64,000 bases of DNA from Benincasa hispida. Lineage: Eukaryota > Streptophyta > Magnoliopsida > Cucurbitales > Cucurbitaceae. Numbering within the stretch: position 1 is the first letter of the stretch; the number at the start of each line of letters is the position of its first letter. The stretch covers positions 5,576,999-5,640,998 of the forward strand of contig NC_052357.1 of the NCBI RefSeq assembly GCF_009727055.1, in the 5' to 3' direction. The position numbers and the translations under genes were made by a program. The notes under the pieces are model-generated. The model saw only the letters and a program-made list of their open reading frames with translations, did not search any database and was not told the origin of the DNA. Of the stretch, positions 24,770 through 36,240 are shown piece after piece.

Positions 24770-26823
24770 TGAAGGATCTCATACTGAGAGTTCCATGAGC
24801 GTGTTCAGATCGCTCCGATTTCACAGTGACCGAAATACAAAAGATATACACTCAACACATACAGTTATGCACATTAATCTAATTATCGGCATGCTCATAA
24901 CAAAATAAATAACAGAGAAAGGATTCCATACCAGTTGAAGACTGTCTTCGAACTTTAGAATCCCAACGCAGCAGATCCCTCCAACAGATCTACCAACACC
25001 CGAAGGGAACGTCGACTGCAACAACACGATCAATATGAACATGAACACTGCAGTGGGGATGACACCACCACTAATGAACCCTGGGTAATCTCGAAGTGAA
25101 AACCCAAAGGGTGGGCTTTGGTGAGTTTGGTGGAGGACGGAGGACAACGAGTCGTATAGACGATAAACAAGTGGGTGATAATACAGTGCTATCGTATAGC
25201 ATAAGTGCTTATCGTATAGAAGAGTTACACGATCATGTAGAAAAAGCTGAACGATTGTTTAGAAAAAAACGTATACGATTGTTTAGATAAATCGTGAGGT
25301 AGACAATCATTTAGACAGAAGAGCTACTATCGTATAGTCTCTCGGGCGATCGTTTCACGAATTCTTTTGGGCGGTCGAAAATAATGAATGCACGATCCAA
25401 AATGAAAACCTCTTTTCATTTTTAATCCGTCAATTACCATAACCAATGCTGACCCACTACCCACGTCCGAACATGGGAAAAATTGGTTAATTATCATATA
25501 ATTAATCAATTAATTAATTAATAAGTATAATCATATTATATTTATATCCTATAGTTTGATATCACATATCTACTATAGTATTTTCTCTTCTACTTGAATA
25601 AATCATATTTATATATAATTTTCTCCAAAATTAATGTATCTCATACATTTAGCCAATTATATCATATATAATTAATAAGTCCAATTATATCATATATAAT
25701 TGAACTTCCTTTTGTCAATTTGAACATTTCAAATCAACCCAAACACTGATTCTTGACTTTATTCAAGCTACCTAGGGGACCTAATGGACCTGTGGCTTGA
25801 AGCTCCAACGGTACGTGAATAGCTGACTAAACTCTCTAGCCACGAGATCCACCATCTGTTAACTGTCAGTGATTCCACTAAAGACCAACAACTGAACCCT
25901 TCTTACCACAGATATATTTCTGTGTCCATCGATATAACAATCATGAGTACGATGACCCTTCACAGATGCTCGTAAGTACAACTGGGCTAATTTTCCATTT
26001 TGCCCTGTAGTTACATCTCCACTCCTTAAGTACCATGATTCCTCTAATGAACAATATAACATAGTCCAACTATTGTGTGAACACCTCTCGGACCAAGAGA
26101 AGGTGTGTGGCGCCACATTGTTCAAGCCCCGGAATCAGCCCTAAGGGAGCCATCTATCTACTTACCCCTACCTCGGGGAAGGAATGAATTCATCTTGTGT
26201 AGCTGAGTTCCCAACTCCCAAATCAGACGAATCCCCAAAATGGTAGGTTTGAATCGGCGACCTGGCCACTTGCACCTATACAAATCAAAGAACCGCCCTC
26301 AATGGCATGAGTTCCCAACTCACTCAGAATTGAGGTCATGTTACCTATGGTCATCCTAGTGAAGTGAAGTCTCTATCATGAACGGTGTTGTATAATGAGA
26401 CGTTAACACTTCGTGGTCAGGTCCTATACGAACTCTTTGTATAAGACGCCCCCGCTCGCATGTCCCCAACACGAATGATCAGATCAGACTATCTATGACA
26501 AGTCACAACACTTGTGACCATTCCACAAAGCAAGCTGCGTCCGTAGCGTTACCAGGATAAGGTTTCCCTCCTATATCCATATACTATAGACCATTTTTGG
26601 TTATCACTCAAGACATGATCCACTTGTATGTCACCACATACATGCTTTGAGTCAATTCAGATAACCAGAGATTTATGTTTATTGGTTTGTGGTAAAGAAA
26701 TAAAACAATTAACCCGAGCAAAATACAAGATGTGAAGTAAATATCATATATTAACAACACAAGTGTTCGTACATACTGTTTACAAACTACAGGACACGAG
26801 ACTTTAGGGCATCAACCCCAACA
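24770..26823 (-). repeat. Copia long terminal repeat B (5' LTR of the gag-pol copy)
   Basis: On the plus strand it begins TGAAGGATCTCATACTG and ends CATCAACCCCAACA, with TG...CA ends and TGTTGGGG as the minus-strand start. It shares the backbone of LTRs A and C in the 25480-26680 part (for example the TAGCCACGAGATCCACCAT and GAAGTGAAGTCTCT blocks) but differs strongly near its 3' end, so it is a separate subfamily. The primer binding site lies next to it. The five bases beyond its outer end are GTCTA. Confidence 0.9.
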
Positions 26824-27159
26824 GTCTACCCCATCGTTTACACGGCCCGACCAACGCTTGTTCGTCTTCATCCACGAAAAACAGCAACCCTTGTCGTGAA
26901 GCTTCATCACGAACGACTCATAGATTCAAACAACTTTGAAATTACAAACTCGATAGCAGTTAATATGCCCCAAAACGCAGGGGCCCTTACAATTAACTTC
27001 AAGTGTAAAAGAATTTAAACAACCAGAGGCTCCATCCTAGAAAACCACATTAATCCCACATACACAAACTATTTAACATTTAAATAGAGAGCAAACGTGC
27101 TTTTACCCACCGAGAAAGTAAATGCTATTATTTGCATTAATGAATTTGGAATATCAGAA
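26824..27159 (-). repeat. Truncated copia leader of the outer element C
   Basis: About 340 bp next to the primer site of LTR C are homologous to the leader beside LTR B (shared phrases AACTCGATA, then GCCC-AAAA-CAGGGG, then TTTAAACAA). The stretch is cut off by the outer end of LTR B at 26823, so element B appears to have inserted into, or recombined with, the leader of element C. Confidence 0.75.
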
Positions 27160-27176
27160 CCTGGCTCTGATACCAA
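27160..27176 (-). other. Primer binding site (initiator tRNA-Met type), element C
   Basis: The minus strand reads TTGGTATCAGAGCCAGG immediately after the LTR end CA at 27178-27177. This is a second, independent primer site in the complex. Confidence 0.92.
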
Positions 27177-29329
27177 TGGAAAGAATTCTTATCAAATAGT
27201 ACTTCTGAGCGGAAACGAGATCGTTCCAAAAACATTGTGACAGAATTAACGCATTCACAATCACACAGAATAGATATGCAATATTTACCAAATTATCGCG
27301 CTTTGAATAATTATACAATAAGAGAGTAAGAAACGTACCAGTTGAATAACTCTTCTTCACCAAAAACTCGCTCTCATACAACAACTCTTCCTCTCGCTCT
27401 CGCTGGGAAAGTCCAAGCAAATCGTCCACTAAAACCCGGTCGTCTACCCATGAATGGCCTTCACATGAACACAGAAATGGAGAGGACACCACCACTTAGA
27501 ACCCTTGGTATTCTTGGTGTGAGAATCCAGGAAGTGTGGGCTCTGTTGGATTTGGTAGAGGGAAGAAGGAAGAGAATATCGTATACCAAAACTAAGTAAG
27601 TGGGAGAAGGCTGATGTCTATTGTATAGGCGATGCTTGATCATTTAAGAAGTGATACACGATCATTTAGTAAATAGGACATGATCGTATAGACGATCATT
27701 TAATAAATGCTCGGGCACGCGATCGTTTAGGAAAAGGCTAGACGATCGTTTAGCAAATCCTATGCGATCGTTTAGTAAGCTGCGTGCGTGTATACGATCG
27801 TTTAGAAACATTGAGCTATCGTGTAGGCTCTTGGTTTTCTATGTGATAGGTTGTATACACAATACGTGAGCAAATGACCGATCTCTTTGTAAAATAAAAA
27901 CGATTTTCATTTTATTCTTCAGTTACGAAAACTGAAAGCAACCTCCCACTAGCGCACGGTTACGGAGAAAATGCCGATACAATTATCCTATAATTGTCTA
28001 AAAATAAATCATAAATATAATCATATTATATTCATTAACCTACAATTTAATATCACATCAAATGCAACATACGAAACATAGTCTTTTCTCTTCCACTAGA
28101 TATAAATTATATTTATATCATTTTCCTCCAAATAATGTATCTCATATATAATGTCAATCATATCATATATAATTAACCAGTTCAATCATATCATATATAA
28201 TCGAACTCCCTCTTGTTAATTTAAACACTTCAAACTGACTCAAAAATTGATTCTCAACTTGAATCCATTGAGCTACCAAGGGGACGTTATGGACCTATGA
28301 CTCGAAACTCGGTACGTGAATAGCTGACTAAACTCTTTAGCCACGTGATCCATCATCGGTTAACTGTCAAGCATTCCACTATAGACCGACAACTGCATTA
28401 TTCTCACCATAGATATATTTTTGTGTCCATCGGATATAATCAATCAACAGTATGATAACCCTTCACAGATGCTCGTAAGTATAACTAGGCTAATTTACCG
28501 TTTTACCCCTATAGTTACATTTATCTCCTTAAGTACCACTGATCCTTCTAATGAACAATACAACATAGTCCTACTATGTGTGGACACCTCTTGGGCCATG
28601 AGAAGGTATGTGGTATCACATCGTTCAAGTCCTAGGATCAACCCTTAAGGGAGCAATCTATCTACTTACCCCTGCTTCGGGGAAGGAGTGAATTCCATTT
28701 TGTGTAGCTGAGTTTCCAACTCCTAAATCAAACGAATCTCTAAAGTGGTAGGTTTGAGTCGGCGATTTGCCCACTCGCACCCATGCAAATCAAAGGACCA
28801 CCCTCAAATGCAGGAGTTCCCAACTCACTTAAGATTGAAGTCATGTTACCTATGGTCATCTTAGTGAAGTGAAGTATTTTTCATGAACGGCATTATATAA
28901 CGAGACTATAACACTTCGTGGTCCGGTCTTATACAATCTCCTTTGTATAGAACGCCCCCTGCTCGCATGTCCCCACATGAATAATCAGCATTAGACCATC
29001 TGTAGCAAGTCACAACACTTGTAACTATTCTAAAAGCGGCCCACATCCGTAGCGTTACCAGGATAAAATTTCCCTCCTATATCCATATACTACCCACCAT
29101 TTTGGTTATCACTTAAGACATGATCCACATGTATGTCTTCACATACATGCTTAAGTTACAAATGACAACCAGTGATTTTAGTTTATTGATTTGTGGTAAA
29201 GCAAATAAAACATCCAATGTTCATAGACAATAAGTGAAAAAAATATCATATATTATACATCACAAGTGTTTGTTCAAAACTGTGTTTACAAACTAAAGGA
29301 CACGAGAGTTTAAAGTATCATCCTCAACA
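27177..29329 (-). repeat. Copia long terminal repeat C
   Basis: On the plus strand it starts TGGAAAGAATTCTTATC and ends ATCATCCTCAACA. It is nearly collinear with LTR A, including the CGATCGTTTAG array (about 27640-27830) and the A-rich TATCATATATAATTAACC block. Length is 2,153 bp. It is a 5' LTR by its primer site. The outer flank reads ACGTC, while the flank of LTR A is TGGAT, so no shared target duplication remains. Confidence 0.88.
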
Positions 29330-29955
29330 ACGTCTGACTCCAAGCACTCTCATGTGATGATTCTTGGACCTTTGATTCCAAGTTTCCTTCCATACCCAAT
29401 ATCTAAATTAGAAAGTTTTGGGATTGTCTCAAGAGCCCAACAAACTAATGCTAATGGGAATCCTTAAAGGTAGACAACATCCTTCTCAGTATATGATGCT
29501 CTCTTAAAAAATTGATAGGTTAGGTCGTAAGACAATCTTCTCTAAGGATAGTCTCTGAAAACTTGTTCATCATCCAAAATGTCTAGGTATTTGAAATTGA
29601 CATGGTTGTGTTGTTGTTTGGAGATTAAAAGAGCTTCTAGGATGTTGAGATTGGCTAATTTAACTTTCAACGACTCTTCCTCCTCATTGCGCAATGCTTT
29701 AAAAGCTTTCTCTATATCTCTCCTAGTTATATGATCGTCATGAAGAAAAAAAGTATTTCTAAGTTCAGACACTTTTCTTTGGCCTAAATCTAATTGAGGG
29801 AATTTGTGGCCTTTCAATATAGTTACTAAACAAAATTCCTTCAACCCAAATTCTGCTATATGACCATTGAAGTTAAATGCAATGACATTTGGTTTCTTTG
29901 TATAACATTGTCTTCTTACCAAGTAGTTGAGGAATTGGTTAGGTATTTTGACCAT
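29330..29955 (-). pseudogene. DUF1985-domain protein pseudogene, cut by LTR C
   Basis: The minus-strand frame from the ATG at 29955 (MVKIPNQFLNYLVRR) carries the plant DUF1985 layout: a block FNFNGHIAEFGLKEFCLVT, an acidic linker, then RRDIEKAF, NILEALLI and a DYP-x-RRLSYDLTY block, followed by a GFPLALVCWALETIP segment. DUF1985 proteins are plant-specific, usually found with Ulp1-like protease genes and often carried by Mutator-like elements. Three in-frame stops replace conserved residues (TAG after DYP, TAA before GFP, TGA before the last block). The sequence ends at the retroelement at 29330. Upstream exons were not defined. Confidence 0.8.
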
Positions 29956-30179
29956 TTTAATATTAAGAAAGTGTCCAAATTAGTCATTTAAAACTTTTGT
30001 AAAAATTATTTCATCTAACTTTGTTCTTAAATTTAAAACCTCTACACTAAAGTAGATCGTAACTCTTAAATGTCTGATTTCATTTTCTATGATCAATTCA
30101 TGTGTCCACCTGTTGAAAAGATGTATTTAGCAATATGTTAGAAAGTAAAATTTGAATAACGCCAAAAAGTTTTAAGATA

Positions 30180-31190
30180 ACTATCAATAATATTTAACAA
30201 TATCCATCACTATCCGTCTGAGATAGACAGAGATAGTGCTTTATCACTGTATATCTGAGATAATGCTCTATCTCTGTCTATTCAATTCAAAGTTACCAAT
30301 AATAACACTCAACTAAACAAATATAGAGAGCAAACCATATAGAAACTATAGAAACAACTATTAATGTTTACCATTGGAGTCTATCACTGTCTATATCATT
30401 GTTTATCTGAGATAGACAGAGATAACATTCTATTACTGTCTATCTGAGATACACAGAAATAAAACTCTATAACTGTCTATCTCAGACAGACAAAGATAGT
30501 GCTTTATCTCTGTCTATCTCAATTCAAATGTCAATAATAGATCTACAACTAAACAAATATAGATTGCAAATCATATAGAAACGAAAGAAATAGATATTAG
30601 TATTTACCATTGACGTTTATGATCACTGTTAATCTGAGATAGATAGAGATAGCATTCTATCATTGTCTATCTCATCTCCGTATATCTCCATTCAGAGTTA
30701 TGAATAGATCCACTCAACTTAACTAATATATAGCACAAACCATATAGAAATTATAGAAACATATATTAGTGTTCAATGTATATCATTTATTATTGTCTAT
30801 ATGAGATAGACAAAGATAATATTCTATCTCTCTCTATCTATAATCTATCTCTGTCTATCTTAGATAGAAAGTGATAGAAGATAAACAGAGATAAAGTTTT
30901 ATCAGATAGACAGTGATAGAACTAGACAGTGATAGAACTCTATCTCTGTCTATCTCGTCTTTGATCCACTAAACTAAACAAATATGCAGTGCAAACGATA
31001 TAGAAATTATAAAAACAGATAGTAGTGTTCAATGTCTATCATTATCTATCTGAGATAGACAAAGATAGTATTTTATCGATGTCTATCTGTAATCCATCTC
31101 TGTCTATCTCAAATAGACAGTGATGAATTCTATCATTGTCTATTTGAGATAGACAGAGATAGTTCTCTATCTCTATTTATCTTAATTCAA
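30180..31190. repeat. GATAGACAGAGATAG array with higher-order units
   Basis: Quasi-palindromic segments built from CTATCTCTGTCTATCT and its complement alternate with a conserved A-rich spacer. The spacer is ACTAAACAAATATAG followed by GCAAACCATATAGAAA and appears near 30308, 30545, 30711 and 30967, giving higher-order units of about 165-255 bp. Length variation is in the GATA part, the spacer being more stable. Each half of the GATA part can pair with the other as a hairpin. Confidence 0.85.
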
Positions 31191-31299
31191 ATTTATCAAT
31201 AATAGATGGATTGATGTTAAAATTTTTGCTAAAGTTCCTGAGGTAGATAGTTAACATAATGCACAACAAGTATGTATTGTTGTTAAAATTTTATTGATA

Positions 31300-31760
31300 G
31301 TTACCTTTTTTTTCTCTTCAGATTTGTTTGCTTTTGCTCTAATTATTGATGATTCAACTTTCATTATTTACTTTCCTTTGCTTTTGTTTCCATCAACTTT
31401 GACTATTTTGTGCTTACCATCTAGTTAAACAAAATTAGGTTCAATAATGTTTAATAAGTATGATTAAATAGAAGAATTAATGAAATGAAAAGAAAAGAGA
31501 ATTTTTATTACCTTGAAGGATATGATGATAGGTTTTAACCTTGAAAAATCGAAAGCAGTAGTGGAGATGAAGATGAAGATGAAGCAAAATTTGGTTCAAG
31601 AGGAAGAGGTGACAAAATAAGCAACGAAGATCGATTGATGAATATTGATGAAGGAAGGACAAAAAAATCTAAAGCAGCAGCGGCGAGAGAAAAAATAAGG
31701 AACGAAAGTAGAAGCCGACGAGATAGAGGGTGATCGACAGAGATCTTTTATCGTTGTAAG
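31300..31760 (-). pseudogene. Possible 5' exons of the DUF1985 pseudogene
   Basis: On the minus strand a CT-rich, leader-like stretch (about 31760-31515) ends at a donor CAAG|GTAATAAAA. A second Lys-rich stretch (about 31425-31305) ends at AAAAAAAAG|GTAACT. The second contains a stop. They lie upstream of the DUF1985 frame in the same direction. The link is positional only. Confidence 0.25.
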
Positions 31761-32133
31761 AAGAAGACGTGGAAGATGGATGCGTGTATTGGGCGGATTT
31801 GGATAGTCTGATTTAATCGTTATCGGGTCGTGATTTTGTGTGGGCAGGGATAGTTTCCGTATTTCACTCTTTGGGTTCGACTTTCTTCTACTAATTTTGG
31901 GTTCTTTTAAATTTTGCTATCCACGATAAATAGTTTGAACCTTTTTATTAAATTTGAAAGGACCCCTAAAAACAAATCCTTTTTGTTTTGTGTCATTGAC
32001 AAATAATTTATCTAAACCCATAATCCCTAATTAAGAATTAAGGTTGATTTCGCGCATCTGTCGTCGTAAAACATCCAGTCGCCGGAATCTCCGAATCGGA
32101 GCACCGCCGTCGTTGATTCTAACACACACTCTT

Positions 32134-32145
32134 AAAACCCTAAAA
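32134..32145 (+). promoter_or_regulatory. Telo-box upstream of eIF2B alpha
   Basis: The sequence AAAACCCTAAAA lies about 20-30 bp before the start codon. AAACCCTA telo-boxes are known in 5' regions of plant genes for translation machinery. Function here is inference. Confidence 0.5.
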
Positions 32146-32164
32146 CTAAGATTATCTGACACAA

Positions 32165-35100
32165 ATGTGGTGGAGATCGGCATCTTTCATTCTCGACAAG
32201 CAGCAGGCTGAAGGCGTTTCAAAGCCCCCCGAAACCCTTTCTATCTCCCCACCCGCCCAATCTTCTATGGCGGACGCATTTCAGCACACTAACCCTAAAA
32301 TCTCAGCCTATTACCAAAGTAGGGCTGCCCACACCGCCGTCGTCACCAGTGATTGGCTCGCTCAGGCGCAGGCCGCTGTCGGATTCCAAACCGATGACCA
32401 TATACTGTCGGAAACTGATGCCAGGAACTCTGAATCCGGTAAGCCGTTCAGTGTGATCGATGAGTTTAATAACTGGAGGAAACAGCCGGATTTGGCCGAG
32501 GCCGTTGCAGCTATTCGGGCTTTGGCGGCTGTAATAAGGTCTAGTCAGGCTACGACTATGATGGAGCTCGAAATTGAGCTGAAAAAGGCTTCGGACTCTC
32601 TAAAAGTGAGTTATTCTCAGCTTACACGTTTGTTGTACTGTATTTGAGGTTTTAAAGGCATAATTGGGAAGTCATTTTTGTTGGAAATAGAGTGGTCGAA
32701 CATGTATGTGCTGGTCGTCCGTTTGTATCATCTTCTATGCCTTACTTGGTCTAGAAGTTGTGCCCAAGTGTATGCACGACCATGAGGCTCTGCTTTAACT
32801 AACTATATGGATGCATTTTAGCATAAGCATTGTGTTATATCCTTTCTCGTCCTGATACCCGAGTGTGACTTCCCAATTAGTAAAATGAGCAGCATTGTTG
32901 TAATCGGTGAAACGCTTTGTTACATCTTGAGAACGGATGCTACCATGAAAGCCATATTTTTATTTGTCCAGTATATAGAGAAAAGGGGTGTACAAGTTTT
33001 GGATAGAATATAGTTCATACGAAGAATGGTCTTTCCATGCTCACTGTTTGACGGGTTAATACAAATCACTCCTAATTGATTTAATCTCTGTTTATCTCCT
33101 CCAGTCTTGGGATACAACTTCGATATCATTAACAGCTGGCTGTGATTTGTTCATGCGGTATGTAACTCGAACATCGGCTTTAGAATATGAGGACTTCAAG
33201 TCTGCTAAATCTCGCCTGATTGAACGTGCAGAGAAGTTTGGGGAGATATCCTGTAAGGTAGAGCTTATCATGATAATCTTTAATCATTGGTAATAGTTGA
33301 ACGTCATGTAAGTTGAAAGGAATTTTAGTATTGAAACTGGTATTGCATCGCAGGCACGGAGAATTATTGCAATGCTTAGTCAGGATTTCATTTTTGATGG
33401 CTGTACAATTTTGGTCCATGGCTTCTCTAGAGTTGTTATGGAAGTTCTGAGGTTGGCTGCACAGAATAAGAAGCTCTTTAGAGTGTTTTGCACAGGTTCT
33501 GTTCTTTTAAGGCTTTAACCACCTTGCAAATTATGTTGTCACTAAAGTATGAGTTACTTAGGCAAACTCTAGAATTGTATGTGTGTTTTTTAAGGATATG
33601 GCCCCCCTTTGATATACCGCATAAGCAATCAATTTATTTTGTTTTCTTATAATTTTTTCTTTTGATAGGAAAAACATTCATTCTATCAAAACTACAAAAT
33701 GATGAAATCCTATCCAGTGGATTGCAAAAATCTGTTCTAATGACTTGTTAGGTTGATAAGCTATAATAATTACAGAAGGGGCTCAATTTCCACCAAGTTA
33801 GAGATAGATAATTTATTTTGTTTTCTTATGATTTTTTCTTTTGGTAGGACAAGATTCATTTCATTTTTAGAACGAAACTACAGAATGATGCTATTCCAAT
33901 AGGTAGTAAGGTTGATAAGCTTTAATTACAAAAGGGGCTCAATTTACACCAAGTTTGAGATAAATGATTAATGATAGCCTGATGGGAGAGATTGGGGACC
34001 TTTTTCTTTGTGGTGTAGATATGAGAGTTTCTTTCCAACCAAGTAGACCACTAGAAAGCTTGAATGAGGTTTAGCCCTAAGATCTTTTTTTCTTTCTTGA
34101 ATAGCCCAATAACCAGGACAGAGAGGACATCTCAAATTTTGCAAGGAATTGCAGTCTGCCAACCAAATGCTTCTGATCTCAAAAGTATATGTCTTGAGTG
34201 TAATGAGTACACAAATGAAAGGGTGATTGTGTGTTCCCTCGTCCTTTTTTTTTTTGGCGTAGAATACAACAGCTAGGAGAGATATTTATCCATGGAGATC
34301 TTCTTTGCAGCTTGTAGTGTATTAAGGCAAGAGTGGCTGGAAAAATGGATAAATAACAAATGAGGAGGTTGGCCACCGTTGCTTGTATAAGAGTAATCCC
34401 CTTTAGAGATGTGTGAGTGTCGGTGATCCCAAGAACTATATCTTTTTTTACAGTCTCAATAATGGGAGCACAAAAAGATATAGATTTTGGTTTACCATTG
34501 AAGGGCAAACCCAGATACAAGGCTGTCTATTTTCATTCCTTGCAAGCAAATTTAACTGCCAATGATGGGACTATGGAGCAAGGTTTATCCCCAAAAATTC
34601 AGATTTTTGACCGTTTATATTAAAGCCCTGAAGCTTCTCCAAATGCTATGATGATGTGAAAGACACACCGTCAGATCTTCATCCAAGATGTCAACTACAT
34701 TGAGTCTGGCAAAGTGCCATTTGGCATTAAGAGAAGACTGGATAAGGAAAAAGGCTAGCTGTTGTGTGAATTATAACTGTAGCTAATGTTTCATCCACCA
34801 ACCTTTCTATCTTTGTTGTTTGAATGTGGAGATAGACGATCAGGCATTTAGATGCCCCAGTAACAGATCAGCTCCCAGGTCAATTCAAGAGGGCTTATGT
34901 CTCCTCCTACCGCTACCTCTCTCACAGCAAAGATGAATGGCAAACTTACTACCAACTATATAATTAAGTACATGGTCTAGCCAACCAACTATCAAAGATA
35001 TTCTTCCTTTTTACCCTTTCTATAATACACTGCCATAGCAGTATGATTAACTTTTGATGAACAGGAAACCAATATTTTTTCTATCATGACTAGTTATTCC

Positions 35101-35729
35101 ATTATATTGATGTGGTTTTTATTAGCTTTCGTATTTGTTGAAATTCAACGCTAAAATATGCAGAAGGAAGACCGGACAGGACAGGTTTGCGTTTATCCAA
35201 CGAGCTAGCTAAACTTGATGTCCCTGTAAAGCTCCTTATTGACTCAGCAGTAGCGTATACAATGGATGAGGTTGATATGGTTCTTGTTGGGGCTGACGGA
35301 GTTGTTGAGAGTGGAGGCATAATCAATATGATGGGCACATATCAGATTGCATTAGTGGCACATAGCATGAACAAACCGGTGTATGTGGCCGCTGAGAGTT
35401 ACAAGGTTTGTGCTCATTAGATAATTTTAGTATTGAGGTTCATGAATATCTTCTTATCACTTTATGATTATAGTAAATGGAAAAAAGGAACAAACAAGAC
35501 TGACTTGCAGTTATTTTTGCAGTTTGCTCGACTCTACCCATTGGATCAGAAAGACATGGCCCCTGCTCTGCGTCCTATAGATTTTGGGGTTCCTATCCCA
35601 TCCAAGGTTGAAGTTGAAAAATCTGCTCGAGACTATACTCCTCCTCAATACCTTACTCTTCTCTTTACAGATTTGGGAGTTCTCTCTCCATCTGTGGTGA
35701 GTGACGAACTCATCCAACTATATTTATAG
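32165..35729 (+). CDS. eIF2B-alpha: Translation initiation factor eIF2B subunit alpha
   Basis: Five exons in phase: 32165-32605, 33105-33257, 33354-33495, 35164-35405 and 35523-35729, all with GT-AG borders, giving 394 residues. The start MWWRSASFILDK matches plant family members; a second in-frame Met (MADAFQ) at about codon 35 is an alternative. The N-terminal helical part (about 45-200) precedes the IF-2B Rossmann-like core. Hallmarks are CTEGRPDRTG (244-253), LLIDSAVAYTMDEVD (269-283) and VLVGADGVVESGGIIN (285-300), with the family end block LYPLDQKD near 330. Known role: eIF2B is the guanine-nucleotide exchange factor for eIF2, and the alpha subunit dimerises to hold the decamer together. 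Intron 3 is 1,668 bp and carries a duplication and a LINE fragment. The gene looks intact. Confidence 0.97.
33631..33966 (+). repeat. Tandem duplication in eIF2B alpha intron 3
   Basis: A block of about 160-180 bp beginning AATTTATTTTGTTTTCTTAT and ending with CACCAAGTTNGAGATA occurs at 33631-33809 and again at 33810-33966, with scattered differences. Confidence 0.85.
33967..34640 (-). mobile_element. LINE reverse-transcriptase fragment in eIF2B alpha intron 3
   Basis: Minus-strand peptides match the thumb region of plant LINE reverse transcriptase. Around 34600-34540 there is INGQKSEFLGIN-like sequence. Around 34520-34290 there is YLGLPFNGKPKSISFCAPII, then ITLIQATV and a YYLSIF-like block. 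These follow the usual YLGMPLGG...FWDPIIEKI...ITLIQA order. Further 5' and 3' parts are blurred by stops. It lies antisense to the host gene. Confidence 0.65.
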
Positions 35730-36137
35730 TCAAACTAAAAAATGTAGTGTTTGATATTTTGCGCCATATAGTAACAATTCACAGATAACCCTCGGTTTTC
35801 GTATAACGACCTTGAGCATGGATGCTTCAACTCTAGAAAGAAAAAAAATTGTTTGTGTTCACTTGTTACTCCAAATGTAGAGTATTTGGCATGTGAATTT
35901 CTGCATGTCTGCTCATACATGAGAAGTGTCATATATGTTTTCTATTTTTTTTTTTAAAAAAAAAAAGAAAAAAAGAAAAAACAGTGCACGTTATATTCTT
36001 CTGTAACGTAGTTCTAATCCAGCTTCTTGATAACCTTTCATAAGAGTTCCCTATCTCCACCAATATTGTTTATATGCATGTGTGTATGTATATGTGTGTA
36101 TCACAACGTATATATGTCAAGTGTCTCATGTTTCCAA
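35730..36137. other. eIF2B alpha 3' flank
   Basis: Holds the likely 3' UTR and an A-rich tract at about 35946-35982. No other structure is seen. Confidence 0.5.
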
Positions 36138-36240
36138 CTTGAGTGTAGTCCAACTAGCTTAGGAATATATTCTTGACACAAGAAGTCATAAGTTCAAATC
36201 CTTCCATCAATTCACATGTTGAACTAAACAAATAAAAAAA
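36138..36240 (+). mobile_element. tRNA-derived SINE-like element 1
   Basis: An A-box-like phrase GAGTGTAGTCCAACTAG (36141-36157) is followed by a B-box-like AGTTCAAATCC (36191-36201), then an A-rich tail ending at about 36240. The rest does not fold as a tRNA gene. Same head style as elements 2 and 3. Confidence 0.5.

Noticed and set aside
30180..31190. CRISPR-like or satellite centromeric array
   Set aside because: Repeats are quasi-palindromic, unequal and without unique spacers of fixed length, and the host is a plant. Four units are too few for a centromeric satellite.
31477..31662. 61-codon minus-strand frame with His/Leu repeats
   Set aside because: The repeats come from a GAAGAT-type simple repeat in a leader-like region; a donor site follows.
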